From positions 62,001 through 126,000 of the forward strand of contig NZ_BNBD01000013.1 in assembly GCF_014654785.1 (NCBI RefSeq): a stretch of DNA of 64,000 nucleotides. The letters are read 5' to 3'. Each line of letters opens with the position of its first letter. Position 1 is the stretch's first letter. The notes below the pieces were generated by a model that saw only the letters and a list, made by a program, of their open reading frames with translations, made no database searches and had not been told where the DNA came from. Made by a program: the position numbers and the translations under genes. The stretch is from Streptomyces mashuensis. Lineage in GTDB: Bacteria > Actinomycetota > Actinomycetes > Streptomycetales > Streptomycetaceae. This document shows positions 9,223 through 18,173 of the stretch, piece by piece.

Positions 9223-9768
9223 GGAGAGATTCCGTCCCGGGGGTGGACAACGCGAACGGCCCGACGCGTGGACTACGGGCCGGGCGGTTCCAGCCTACGA
9301 CGCCGTACGGACACGCGCCGTCCGCTTGTCCGCGGGGGCGGCGGGTGGCGGATGACTACGGAGAGTGATTGTCCTGCTACGATGGGAGGGGTGGGGGTTC
9401 CGGAGGGGGTGGGCGGGACATCTCTCTTGTGACAATACGCCCTGCTTTGCGGGCTGGTGGGTTGCGGGCGGCCCAACTACCGGCGGCGGCACAGGTGGAG
9501 GGCAGCCTCAGCCCGGCGTGATGCGGGCGCAGTACGGGAGCAGTACAGGAGCGGACGGGACGGCGTACGGGCCGGCTACGCACAACGGCGGGCGGGGGCG
9601 CGGCCGTACGCCTCTTGCGGGGGAACGAACGGCGAAGAAGCCGTGAAGCGGGCCCCCGGGCAAGACAATTGCGGCCAGAGGGAATTAGTGTTCGGTTCCA
9701 TGGCCGAGGGGGGCCGGCGCCCTTGACCCCCTTCGCATGGCCGCCGGTCTCCGAAGGAAGCAGCCTCC
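9223..9768. other. 546-bp intergenic region, mfd / transglycosylase
   Basis: No convincing gene is present. It must hold the divergent promoters of mfd and the transglycosylase gene. A TACGAT hexamer at 9378-9383 could be a -10 box but has no good -35 partner. Close to the downstream gene a short AT-richer patch (9661-9690) precedes the ribosome binding site GAAGGAAG near 9757. I cannot recognise a known riboswitch core. Confidence 0.5.
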
Positions 9769-11598
9769 GTGAAGATACTCCGAACCCGCGCTGCGAGCGT
9801 CTCCCGCCAGGGACTGTGCACCGCCCTGCTCGTCGCCAGCCTGACCACGGCCGCCGTCGGCGCCAGCCCGCCCCACAACACCGCCGACAGCGACCCCACC
9901 CCCGGCACCGACAACCCCCAGAGCCGGCCGCACGGCACGCCCAACCTGGCCCTGCCCGACCTCCGTCCGCGCCCCGGCGCGACCCCGCCGCCGGGCGGCG
10001 TCACGGGCGGCGGGCCGGCGGTCGAGGGCATCCCGTCCACGGCGCTGGCCGCCTACAAGAACGCCGAGAAACTGGCCGCCGACCTCTACCCCAACTGCCA
10101 CATCTCGTGGTCGCTGATCGCGGGCATCGGCAAGGTGGAGTCGCAGCACGGCGCCATGGGCGGCCGGATGAACCCGGACGGCACCACGGAGAGACAGATC
10201 CTCGGCCCCCGCCTGACGGGCGGGGAGTTCGCCGTCGTCCCGGACACGGACGGCGGCCGCTGGGACGGGGACAAGGAGTACGACCGGGCCGTCGGCCCGA
10301 CGCAGTTCATCCCGTCCACGTGGGCGAGCTACGGCATGGACGGCAACGGGGACGGCGTCAAGGACCCCAACAACGTCTTCGACGCCACCGCCGCCACCGC
10401 CCGCTACCTGTGCGCGGGCGGCAGGGACCTGCGGCGCCCCGGCGACCTCGACACCGCGATCCTCAGCTACAACAACTCGCGCGAGTACGTGAACGCGGTA
10501 CTGGCGTGGGCCCGCAAGTACGCCAACGGCACGGACGCGCTGCCGGACGGCCCGGGACTGCCGCCGGTGCCGGGAGGCACGGGCTCGGGTACGGGCTCGG
10601 GCTCGGGTTCCGGTACGGGGACCGGCGCCGGTACGAACACGCCGGCCGGGCAGAAGCCGGGCGGAACGGGCAACTCCGGTACCGGGAACGCGGGCAGCAG
10701 CGGTCACGGCAGCGGCAGCACCGGGGGCAGCACGGGCCACAACGGCAGCGGCGGCACCGGCGGAAGCACCGGCACCGGAGGCAGTACCGGGGGCAGCACG
10801 CACCAGCCCGGTGGTGGCGGCAGCACCGACAAGCCGAAGCCGCCCACCCCTCCGACGCCGAAGCCGCCCACGCCGACCGTCGCGCGCCTGGAGCGCATCG
10901 GCAAGGAGCGGATCGAGGCCGAGGCGGGCAAGGCGTTCGCCGAGCGCCCGGCCGTACGGGCCGTCGACAAGGCCGGGAAGCCGATGCCCGCGGGCACGCG
11001 CGTCCAGTTCGAGATCATCGGCCTGAACGTCGCCCACTTCGCCGACGGCAAGCAGCTGGCCACCGTCACCACCGGCAAGGACGGCACGGCCACCGCGCCC
11101 GAGCTGATCGCGGGTGACAAGCCGGTCGCGTTCACCCTCCGGGCCACCGTCGACAACGGCGACGGCAGCCGCGTGACCCCCGTGGACTTCGCCGCCACCG
11201 TGAAGGAGGCGCCCGCGCCCGTCGCGGACACCCTCAAGCGGGTCGGCGACGAGGCCCTCAAGACAGCGCCGGGCACGGCGTTCGAGCAGAAGATCCAGGT
11301 GAAGGCGCTCGCCGGGGACAAGGCCGTCCCCGGCACCGTCCTCACCGTCGTCCTCCTCGACGACAAGGGAAAGCCCTGTGCCAAGGGCCCCTGGTTCAAG
11401 GACGCCGAGGGCAAGCCCGTACGGTCGCTCATCCTCCCGAAGACGGACAAGGACGGCACGGTGACGCTGCCGCAGCTCCACGCCGACGAGCAGCCCGGCA
11501 CCTTCACCGTCCGCGTGTCCCTCAAGGACCCGCAGAGCGGCCAGGACGTCAAGCCGCTCGACATCACGGTCACCGTCGCCGCACCGGCGACGCACTGA
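9769..11598 (+). CDS. Secreted lytic murein transglycosylase with Ig-like tail
   Basis: 609 residues starting at a GTG preceded by GAAGGAAG. A signal peptide covers roughly residues 1-35. Residues about 85-260 form an SLT/MltB-like domain: ISWSLIAGIGKVESQHG supplies the catalytic Glu, then RAVGPTQFIPSTWASYG, ATAATARYLCAGG and AILSYNNSREYVNAVLAWA. A Gly/Ser/Thr-rich linker (about 265-365) leads to two beta-rich Big/Ig-like modules starting ARLERIGKERIEAEAGKAF and TLKRVGDEALKTAPG. The enzyme should cleave glycan strands with formation of anhydromuropeptides outside the membrane, the tail probably binding the wall. Confidence 0.9.
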   Translation: MKILRTRAASVSRQGLCTALLVASLTTAAVGASPPHNTADSDPTPGTDNPQSRPHGTPNLALPDLRPRPGATPPPGGVTGGGPAVEGIPSTALAAYKNAEKLAADLYPNCHISWSLIAGIGKVESQHGAMGGRMNPDGTTERQILGPRLTGGEFAVVPDTDGGRWDGDKEYDRAVGPTQFIPSTWASYGMDGNGDGVKDPNNVFDATAATARYLCAGGRDLRRPGDLDTAILSYNNSREYVNAVLAWARKYANGTDALPDGPGLPPVPGGTGSGTGSGSGSGTGTGAGTNTPAGQKPGGTGNSGTGNAGSSGHGSGSTGGSTGHNGSGGTGGSTGTGGSTGGSTHQPGGGGSTDKPKPPTPPTPKPPTPTVARLERIGKERIEAEAGKAFAERPAVRAVDKAGKPMPAGTRVQFEIIGLNVAHFADGKQLATVTTGKDGTATAPELIAGDKPVAFTLRATVDNGDGSRVTPVDFAATVKEAPAPVADTLKRVGDEALKTAPGTAFEQKIQVKALAGDKAVPGTVLTVVLLDDKGKPCAKGPWFKDAEGKPVRSLILPKTDKDGTVTLPQLHADEQPGTFTVRVSLKDPQSGQDVKPLDITVTVAAPATH

Positions 11599-11602
11599 GG
11601 CG

Positions 11603-11646
11603 CGGGGCGGTGTACCGGAGGGGCGTCCCTCCGGTACACCGCCCCG
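11603..11646. terminator. Bidirectional terminator, 20-bp stem
   Basis: A perfect 20-bp stem (11603-11622 with 11627-11646) closes a GCGT tetraloop between two convergent genes. It should serve both. Confidence 0.85.
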
Positions 11647-11665
11647 GCAACCGGCCGGCCGGGCC

Positions 11666-12571
11666 TCAGCCCTCCCCGGTCACCAGGTCCTCGGCCACCG
11701 GCTTGCCCGTGAGGGCCGCCAGACTGTGCCGCACATGCGCCATGTGCGACTTGAGCTCCTCGCGCCGCTCCTCGTGCTCCCGCAGCACCCGCTCCGTCTC
11801 CCGAGCGATCCGCTCCTCCCGCACCCGGGCCTGCGCGATGACCGCCGCGGCCTGCGCCTCGGCGTCCTCCTGCCCGTGCCGGGCGGCCTCCTCCGTGTCG
11901 GCGTACCGCCGCCGCGCGTCACCCAGCGCCGTCCGCGCGTACTCCTCCAGCGCCGCCACCCGGGCGTCCATCGCGGCCTCGCGCTCGGCGATCTCCCGGC
12001 CCGCGGCATCCCACCGCTCCGCCTGCTCCTTCTCCTGCTCGGCCAGGATCATGGCGGTGCGCTGCCGCATCTCCTTCAGCTGCGCCAGCGCCTCCTCACG
12101 CCGCTCCTTGGCCTCCTGGCGGGCGGTCGTGGCAATCTCGTCGGCCACCGTCTCCGCCGCCAGACGCGCCTGCCGCGCCCACTCCTCCGCCTCGGCACGC
12201 ACCGCCACCGCGTACTCGTGGGCGGCCTCGCGCACCTCCCGGCCGTACTCCTCGGCCGCCTCCTGCAGCTCGGCCGCCTCCGCCTCGGCACGCTCGCGCA
12301 GCCCCGCCGCCTCCAGCTCCGCGGTCGTCACCAGACCCTGGGCACGCGGGCCCAGCGACTCGTACGTCTGCGGCGGCAGCTTCGCCACCACCTGCGCGAG
12401 ACGCCGGACCTCGTCCTCCATCTCGCGCGCCAGGACAGTCAGCCGCGCCGCCCGCTCCCAGGCGGAGTCGCGCTGGCGGGCGAACTCCGCCATCGCACGG
12501 TCCACCTGCTCGGGCCGGTACCCCCGGCCCCGTACGACAGCGAAACCGTCAGGAGACACCGATGAACTCAT
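11666..12571 (-). CDS. DivIVA-like coiled-coil protein
   Basis: 301 residues. A short N-terminal segment FAVVRGRGYRPEQVDRAM resembles the DivIVA/FilP-type membrane or pole-targeting start. Almost all of residues 30-290 is charged heptad-rich coiled coil dominated by Ala, Glu and Arg. Such proteins in Streptomyces are often labelled cellulose-binding protein without proof; a cytoskeletal or polar-growth scaffold is a more natural reading. The gene is convergent with the transglycosylase and shares its terminator. The ribosome binding site is poor: GGGG lies about 8 nt upstream of the ATG. Confidence 0.75.
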   Translation of the reverse strand: MSSSVSPDGFAVVRGRGYRPEQVDRAMAEFARQRDSAWERAARLTVLAREMEDEVRRLAQVVAKLPPQTYESLGPRAQGLVTTAELEAAGLRERAEAEAAELQEAAEEYGREVREAAHEYAVAVRAEAEEWARQARLAAETVADEIATTARQEAKERREEALAQLKEMRQRTAMILAEQEKEQAERWDAAGREIAEREAAMDARVAALEEYARTALGDARRRYADTEEAARHGQEDAEAQAAAVIAQARVREERIARETERVLREHEERREELKSHMAHVRHSLAALTGKPVAEDLVTGEG

Positions 12572-12582
12572 CCTTGTAGCCC

Positions 12583-12601
12583 CTTATATCCGGAAATCCG
12601 G
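12583..12601 (-). promoter_or_regulatory. Promoter and palindrome of the coiled-coil gene
   Basis: On the minus strand TATAAG (12583-12588) is a good -10 box. A 12-bp palindrome CCGGA-AA-TCCGG (12590-12601) lies directly upstream in the spacer, a position where a bound repressor would block the promoter. The leader would be only a few nucleotides. Confidence 0.4.
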
Positions 12602-12745
12602 TATGCGACACGGTCCGGCGTCCATCATTCCCGGACGGACGACGCGCCCGCCGGGGACGCGCCGACCGATGACGGCGCAGGGCGCCCGACCCGCCGTCCA
12701 CGGATCGAACGCCCTGCCGCACGGACTGCATGCCGCGGCCGGCCG

Positions 12746-15700
12746 CTAGAAGAGACCGTCCCACATCTGCTCCACCAGCACGGCCCACCAGTTCTCCGGC
12801 GAGGCCAGAGCGGCAGGGTCCAGGGCGGCCAACTGGTCCTGAAAATCCACGGTCCAGCGGCCGGCCTGCTCCGGCGTCAGCCCGTAGCGCCAACGCCACA
12901 TCTTCCCGAGCAGCGCCAAAGAGCGTACGAACTGGGGGAGACTCGTGTTGACGAACTGCGGCACGGCCGGAGCACCGTCCGGGCCCGCCTCCAAGGGGAC
13001 GGCGACGATGTGCGCCGTGCCGTACTGCACACACAGCTGACGCCCGTAGTCACTGCCCATCACCAGATACGAGCCGGCGTCCGCCGCCGGACGCACACCA
13101 CGCTCCGCGGCGAGCTCCGCCAGCGTCGGCACCGGGCGGCCCGGCTGGGCCTGCGCCCAGAAGAACGGCCCCAGATCCACCGGCAGCCCCGCCCACACCA
13201 GGGTGTGCGCCACGATCTCCGGCACGCCCTGCCGGGACACGGCCCGCTGATCGCAACGGAACACGCCCTGCGGACCGAACGACTCGACGAGCTCCCGGCC
13301 GATCACATCCGGCCCCACGGCCGGCGCCGGCCGGACGTGCGCCGGATGCGGCAACGGCACCCGGTTCGGCGCGGGCCGCGCCGGCCCGTCCGCGACCTGA
13401 TGCAACTCGCCCTGGTGCTCCAGCAGATGCCGCATGCCCTGCTGCCGCGACGGAAGATCCCGCCCATAGGCAGCGGTATGACTGACCCGCACCTGCGGCC
13501 AGCTCTCCCGCACCATGCGCGCACAGTACCCACCGGGCAGATCACACGACTCCAGCTCGGTGTGCAACTCCAGCACCTGCTGCGGCGGCACCCCCATGGC
13601 CCGCAACTCATGCAGGATCTGCCACTCGGGATGCGGCGTCCCGGGCGCACTCCGCCGAATGATCTGCTGCTCGGACCCATCGGGAGCGCGATACCGCAAC
13701 ACGGCCATGTACCCCGGCCCCACGGTGGGAACACCGGCGGGGGCGGGGGGGTAGCCGTAGGAGGGGGCGGCGGGGGTGCCCGGTACGGCCGGGGCGCCGG
13801 GGGCGCCGTGGGCCGGGGCGGGGCCGGGGGTGCCGGGTACGCCCGGGACGCCGGGAGCGCCCGGGGCCGGGCCGGGGGCGCCGGGTGCACCAGGGGCGCC
13901 GGGGGTCGGCGCGGCACCGGGGGCGCCGGGGGCGCCGTGGCCCGGTACGGCACCGGGGACGCCGGGGGCGCCCGGGGCCGGCGGGACAGCCGGGCCGCCG
14001 GAGTTGCGGGGCGCACCAGGCGCGCCGGGAGCAGCGGGCATGCCAGGTGTACCCGGGCTCGCGAGCATGGTGGCGGCGTGGTGCACACCCCCGCCGGGGG
14101 CGCCGGGAGCACCAGGCGCCGACGGGGCCGCGGGCCCGCCCGGGTTACCGGGCGTGCCGGGGGCACCAGGCGCCGGCGGAACCGCCGGGCCGCCGGAGTT
14201 GCGGGGCGCGCCGGGGGCGCCCGGGGCCGGCGGAACCGCGGGGCCACCCGGGGCACCGGGCATGCCGGGCGTTCCGGGAGCCGCGAGCATGGTGGCGGCA
14301 TGATGCACGCCCCCGCCAGGGGTGCCTGGGGCACCAGGCGCCGACGGGGCCGCGGGCGCCCCCGGGGCACCGGCACCGGGAGCACCCGGTATGCCGGGCC
14401 CACCGGCGGCGTCGGGGTGCGCCAGCATGGTCGCCGCGTACGCGGCCGACCCGCCGGGGGCCCCGGGCGCACCGGGGCCGGTCGGCGTGGCCGCCGCGTC
14501 GGGGGCGTCGATCGCCGGGGCGATCGTCGTGCGCGGCAGCGCGCTGCCCTGGGGCATGAGTTCCGTCTTGGCGTCGGGGCGGACGCCCGGACGCGGCGTG
14601 TCCTCGTCGTCCGCGCCGGACAGCGCAGGCGCCAGCACGGTCGCCGGCAGGCCGACGGAGCGGTCGTCCTCCTCTGTGACGTCGGCCCCGGGCCAGGGCT
14701 CGGAGCCGTCGCTCTCGGCCGAGGAACCGGCCGCGGCCCACGACTCCGCCACGACGGGCGGCTCCGCCGCCGCGGTCCCGGCCGCGGGCCAGGAGGGGTC
14801 CACCCCCTCCGGGTCACGGCCGTCACCACCACGGACACCCCGCGCCGCAGCACTGTCACCGGTGCCCCGCGCCTCGGCACCGAGCACCGAGGTAGCGCTC
14901 TCCGCGCTCGGCACCCCGGCGCCGTCCGCCAGACCGGCGCCCCGCGCCGCAGTGCCCTCCGCACCGGCACCCGGCACCGCAGCATCATCGGCAGGGCCGT
15001 CACCCGGCGCTGCGAGACCCTGGCCGTGGGGGCCGGTGCCCCGCACCCCAGCACCGTCGCCCTCAGCCCCGGCGCCGTCCACCCGGTCGGCGCCTTGCGC
15101 CGCAGCGGTCTCCGCACCGGCACCCGCGCCCGGCGCCACAGCTCCGTCACGCACAGCGTCGCCCGGCACCGGAGAGCCCGCGCCCAGCGACGCAGCATCA
15201 TCGGCGCGGCCATCACCCGGAACCGCAGCACCCTGGCCCTGGAGACCGGCACCCGGCACGGCAGAACCGTCACCCGCGTCCGGCACCGCAACGCCCTCCG
15301 CACCGGCACCGGCGCCCGGCACCGCAGCGCCGTCACTCACACCGTCACGCGACTCGTCGCCCGGCGCCACAGCACCCGACAACGCGCCGTCCGACGTACC
15401 CGCACCCAACGCCGCAGCACCGGCACTGGGCACCGCAGCGCCGTCGTTCACACCGTCGCCCGGCGCCACAGCACCCAGCACCGCCGCGTCGTCCGACGTA
15501 CCGGCACCCGGCACGGCAGAACCGTCACCCGCACCCGCACGCGGCGGCACCGCAGCGTCCCGCACCGACGCACCCGCACCGGGCACAGACGCATCCACAC
15601 CCGGCACCGCAGCGCCCTCGCCCGGAGCCAGCGCACCGTCCGGAGTCACCGCACCGCCCGACGCACCCGCACCCAGCGCAGACGCATCCGCACCCAGCAC

Positions 15701-16231
15701 CGCACCGCCCGGCGCGTCCGCACCCAACACCGCAGCGCCCGGCACCGGCGCAGACGCATCCACACCCGGCACCGCAGCATCCGGCACCGACGCAGCCGCA
15801 GACGCACCCGCACCGGAAGTCGCCGGCGCCCCCGACCCCTCCTTGCGCTGGTCCGGGATGCCCATCGCGTCCGCCGCGTCCTGCAGCCACTGCGGCGGCG
15901 TCAGCAGGAACGACGTCGCCTCCAAGTCCAGGCGGCGGCGCGGCGGCGCCTTCTCGGCCGGGGGTTCCTCCACCACGCCGTACTCCTCCTCGTAGCGGCG
16001 GATCACCTCACCCACCGGCAGCGCCGGCCACAGCGTCGTCTCCCCGCTGTCCCGCGCAATGACCAGCCGCTGATCGCCGCCGTCGCTCCTCGGACCGTCC
16101 TCCCGGTCCTCGGCCCACGCCACAAAACCCAGGTCGAACTCCCTGACCCGGACCTCACGCTGCAGATACGCCGGCACATCGCCGTTCACCCAGCGCTCCG
16201 CACGCTCCTGCGCCTGCGCGAACGTCACCAT
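12746..16231 (-). CDS. Imm35 / deaminase-like / SUKH-4 multidomain protein
   Basis: 1161 residues, no signal peptide. Residues 1-85 fit the YrhB/Imm35 immunity fold (EFDLGFVAWAEDRE, RDSGETTLWPALP). Residues about 125-839 are low-complexity: first VPGAGA-type repeats, then an acidic stretch, then collagen-like GAPGAP repeats. Residues 840-925 look like a zinc deaminase: HPE at 867-869 (ligand plus catalytic Glu) and Cys896/Cys903 in ESCDLPGGYC. Residues about 965-1161 match SUKH-4 immunity domains (ELVESFGPQGVFRCDQRAV, GKMWRWRYGLTPEQAGRW). So toxin-like and immunity-like modules share one chain. Deaminase family assignment is uncertain because the Cys pair is CX6C rather than the usual CxxC. 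The start ATG is 7 bp after the upstream WHH-SUKH gene; GGAGGGG lies 10 nt before it. Confidence 0.82.
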   Translation of the reverse strand: MVTFAQAQERAERWVNGDVPAYLQREVRVREFDLGFVAWAEDREDGPRSDGGDQRLVIARDSGETTLWPALPVGEVIRRYEEEYGVVEEPPAEKAPPRRRLDLEATSFLLTPPQWLQDAADAMGIPDQRKEGSGAPATSGAGASAAASVPDAAVPGVDASAPVPGAAVLGADAPGGAVLGADASALGAGASGGAVTPDGALAPGEGAAVPGVDASVPGAGASVRDAAVPPRAGAGDGSAVPGAGTSDDAAVLGAVAPGDGVNDGAAVPSAGAAALGAGTSDGALSGAVAPGDESRDGVSDGAAVPGAGAGAEGVAVPDAGDGSAVPGAGLQGQGAAVPGDGRADDAASLGAGSPVPGDAVRDGAVAPGAGAGAETAAAQGADRVDGAGAEGDGAGVRGTGPHGQGLAAPGDGPADDAAVPGAGAEGTAARGAGLADGAGVPSAESATSVLGAEARGTGDSAAARGVRGGDGRDPEGVDPSWPAAGTAAAEPPVVAESWAAAGSSAESDGSEPWPGADVTEEDDRSVGLPATVLAPALSGADDEDTPRPGVRPDAKTELMPQGSALPRTTIAPAIDAPDAAATPTGPGAPGAPGGSAAYAATMLAHPDAAGGPGIPGAPGAGAPGAPAAPSAPGAPGTPGGGVHHAATMLAAPGTPGMPGAPGGPAVPPAPGAPGAPRNSGGPAVPPAPGAPGTPGNPGGPAAPSAPGAPGAPGGGVHHAATMLASPGTPGMPAAPGAPGAPRNSGGPAVPPAPGAPGVPGAVPGHGAPGAPGAAPTPGAPGAPGAPGPAPGAPGVPGVPGTPGPAPAHGAPGAPAVPGTPAAPSYGYPPAPAGVPTVGPGYMAVLRYRAPDGSEQQIIRRSAPGTPHPEWQILHELRAMGVPPQQVLELHTELESCDLPGGYCARMVRESWPQVRVSHTAAYGRDLPSRQQGMRHLLEHQGELHQVADGPARPAPNRVPLPHPAHVRPAPAVGPDVIGRELVESFGPQGVFRCDQRAVSRQGVPEIVAHTLVWAGLPVDLGPFFWAQAQPGRPVPTLAELAAERGVRPAADAGSYLVMGSDYGRQLCVQYGTAHIVAVPLEAGPDGAPAVPQFVNTSLPQFVRSLALLGKMWRWRYGLTPEQAGRWTVDFQDQLAALDPAALASPENWWAVLVEQMWDGLF
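13717..15859 (-). repeat. Low-complexity coding repeats (VPGAGA and GAPGAP)
   Basis: This 2.1-kb stretch inside the SUKH-4 gene codes for degenerate Ala/Gly/Pro repeats. The 5' part of the gene (about 14.8-15.8 kb) encodes VPGAGA-like units; the 3' part (about 13.8-14.5 kb) encodes G-A-P triplets with the period-three glycine of collagen-like sequences. Copy number probably varies between strains. Confidence 0.85.
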
Positions 16232-16238
16232 CCCGCGC

Positions 16239-17216
16239 TCACCCCTCCACCGGGACGGCGTACGCGAAACCACCGTCGACCATCAGCTTCGCCACCGTCT
16301 CCAGCTCCGGCGGACCACCCGCCAGCCGCGACAGGAACACGTCGAAGTCCTCACCACACGGCAGCAGCAACCGGCCCACGCGCTCCTCCAGCGCCATACC
16401 GTCCCGGTCCCGCGCATCGTCGTACGCGCAGAACCAGACCGAGCCGATCCCCTCGCCCTTCACCTTCACCGCCAGCACACCGCCCTGGACGAACGCCACG
16501 CCCAGATAGTCCTTGGTGAAGTGGTCCCGCAGACACTTGTTGATGTAGACGAGATCATTGACCGCCGCCTCCTCACGCACCGTGAAGAACGGCTGGTCCA
16601 CCAGCAGACCCAGCTCCGCATCCAGCGCCACCGCCACCGGCGCGCACCCGCCCGCCGCCTTCAGGAACGAACGGTACGCACCCGGCAGCCGGTATCCCAG
16701 ATCCTCCTCGACCCCCTGGATCTGCTCCTCCGTCACCGCCACATCCCGCTGCGGCAACGCAAAATGCACCGGCCGCGTCTCCTGCAACGGCCGCGTCCCC
16801 CGCTTCTCCTGGTCCACCGCCGCCGTCGCCAGCCCACCGTGGTGCCGCAGCAACGCCTTGACCTCCACCGGCACCAGCTCCAGCCGGCGCGTCCCCGCCA
16901 CGTGGTGCCACGTCCAGCCGTGCGGCGTCGCCACCGGCGACAGACTCGCCCACAGCTCGTGCCCCTCCGCGTGCAACGCCGCGTTCGCCGACACGTAGTC
17001 CGTCAGCCGCAGCTCGTCCACGCCGAAACCCTCCGGCGGCTCCGCGATCTCCGCGGCCGCCCGGGCATACGGCGAGAAGTCCGGAAAACCGTCCGCGTCC
17101 ACCCGCACCCCCTTGGGATAACGGCTGCGCCGAACCGGGTCCGGGAAGTGCACGACCTGCCCGGCATAGGCCGCGTTCGGTGGCGCGGCCTGCTGCCCGA
17201 GCCGACCTGTCGTCAT
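16239..17216 (-). CDS. WHH-type nuclease fused to a SUKH-1 immunity domain
   Basis: 325 residues, no signal peptide. Residues about 35-135 carry the HNH/EndoVII WHH signature: GWTWHHVAGTRRLELVP with His104/His105, then HHGG at 125-128. This class of domain is found at the toxic tips of polymorphic toxins and cuts nucleic acid. Residues about 155-310 form a SMI1/KNR4 (SUKH-1) domain: VTEEQIQGVEEDLGYRLPGAYRSFLKAAGG and LGVAFVQGGVLAVK. SUKH proteins normally neutralise nuclease or deaminase toxins. The fusion suggests a self-restrained nuclease or a decoy antidote. AGGGGG precedes the ATG by 8 nt, and the SUKH-4 gene follows after 7 bp, so they are one operon. Confidence 0.82.
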   Translation of the reverse strand: MTTGRLGQQAAPPNAAYAGQVVHFPDPVRRSRYPKGVRVDADGFPDFSPYARAAAEIAEPPEGFGVDELRLTDYVSANAALHAEGHELWASLSPVATPHGWTWHHVAGTRRLELVPVEVKALLRHHGGLATAAVDQEKRGTRPLQETRPVHFALPQRDVAVTEEQIQGVEEDLGYRLPGAYRSFLKAAGGCAPVAVALDAELGLLVDQPFFTVREEAAVNDLVYINKCLRDHFTKDYLGVAFVQGGVLAVKVKGEGIGSVWFCAYDDARDRDGMALEERVGRLLLPCGEDFDVFLSRLAGGPPELETVAKLMVDGGFAYAVPVEG

Positions 17217-17621
17217 GGCGGAAGCCCCCTGCTGACTGTGTCCCTGCGGGACCTGACGTGACCCGTGGCGGCCCGGACATGCGGCGGACGCCGGGCTCGC
17301 TCTCGTGACCGACAGCCTATGCGCTGCCACCCGCCACCGGCCCGCCCCCGCCCCCGGCCTTCCCCCCATCCCCGACCCCGACCCCACTCAGGGGCGCCCG
17401 CCCCGCGCACACCCCACCCGCGACACGCGCCCCTCACGCCCCGTCACCACACCCGCCGCCACACCCCCAGCTCACGCCCCGATCCGCCACCACACACGAC
17501 CTCATAGTGATCAAACGTCACAACAACCCCACGCAACACCGACCTGCCTTCCACACCCGCCGCCCCATTTGGCAGGCTGGCACCCGCAACAGGGGGATTG
17601 CACGGGAGGGAAGACACCGCA
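17217..17621. other. 405-bp divergent intergenic region of the toxin/immunity island
   Basis: It separates the minus-strand WHH/SUKH-4 operon from the plus-strand YwqJ/SUKH-3 operon and must contain both promoters. The plus strand is strikingly C-rich and G-poor, especially 17330-17480. An AT-richer patch at 17498-17530 holds GTGA-N7-TCAC (17507-17521), a possible operator. No open frame looks coding. Confidence 0.5.
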
Positions 17622-18161
17622 TTGCACACCACACAGGAACGGAACGCCGGCCACACCACCACCCCCGGCGACCCCCGCCTCACCTGGAGCAGCACCGAGG
17701 ACACCGACCGCCCACCCGCCCTGCTCCACCGCCGCGACGGCATCCTGCCCGCCGTCGCCGCCGCCCTCTCCGTCCGCGGCACCACCTTCACCTGCACCGC
17801 CACCAAAACCGACCAACCACCCCGCCTCCACCCCCTCGTCCAGGACTTCCTCGACACCCTCACCATCGAACGCCGCGAACGCTTCACCGGCCGCTGCCCC
17901 GAAGCCGTCCTCCTCACCCGCTACCTCACCGGACACGAAGCCGCCCGCAGCAAACGCGCCAGCCGCAAACCCCTCACCCACGGCGAAGCCCGCCGCGCCC
18001 TCAAACAAGCCAAAATCACCGCCCGCCACATCCGCGAGGACGGCGACCCCCGCCACGGCACCTACGCACCCCCCTGCCGCACCTGCACCGCACTCCTCAC
18101 CCACTTCGGCGTCCGCCCCGTCGACCCCGCCACCCCCACCCCCACCCCCGGCAGGAACTGA
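17622..18161 (+). CDS. YwqJ-type putative deaminase
   Basis: 179 residues from a TTG start; GGGAGGG lies 11 nt upstream. A second in-frame TTG at 17598 has no better site. The protein has the deaminase active site of the YwqJ family: CPE at 92-94 (zinc ligand Cys92, catalytic Glu94) and PPCRTC with Cys152 and Cys155. The surrounding HPLVQDFLDTL and LLTHFGV helices fit too. YwqJ domains are usually the C-terminal warhead of secreted polymorphic toxins and deaminate nucleobases. Here the domain stands almost alone with no export signal. The SUKH-3 gene follows after 12 bp, the usual toxin-then-immunity order. Confidence 0.85.
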   Translation: MHTTQERNAGHTTTPGDPRLTWSSTEDTDRPPALLHRRDGILPAVAAALSVRGTTFTCTATKTDQPPRLHPLVQDFLDTLTIERRERFTGRCPEAVLLTRYLTGHEAARSKRASRKPLTHGEARRALKQAKITARHIREDGDPRHGTYAPPCRTCTALLTHFGVRPVDPATPTPTPGRN

Positions 18162-18173
18162 CCCCCACACGCC

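Noticed and set aside
9223..9768. Riboswitch or small gene before the lytic transglycosylase gene
   Set aside because: Some short open frames exist on both strands but without coding composition, and I could not align any known riboswitch core.
13717..15859. Separate collagen-like genes on the plus strand over the GAP repeats
   Set aside because: Low-complexity GC-rich repeats give long open frames in several frames; the minus-strand frame joins the Imm35 and SUKH-4 domains and is the only one with recognisable domains.
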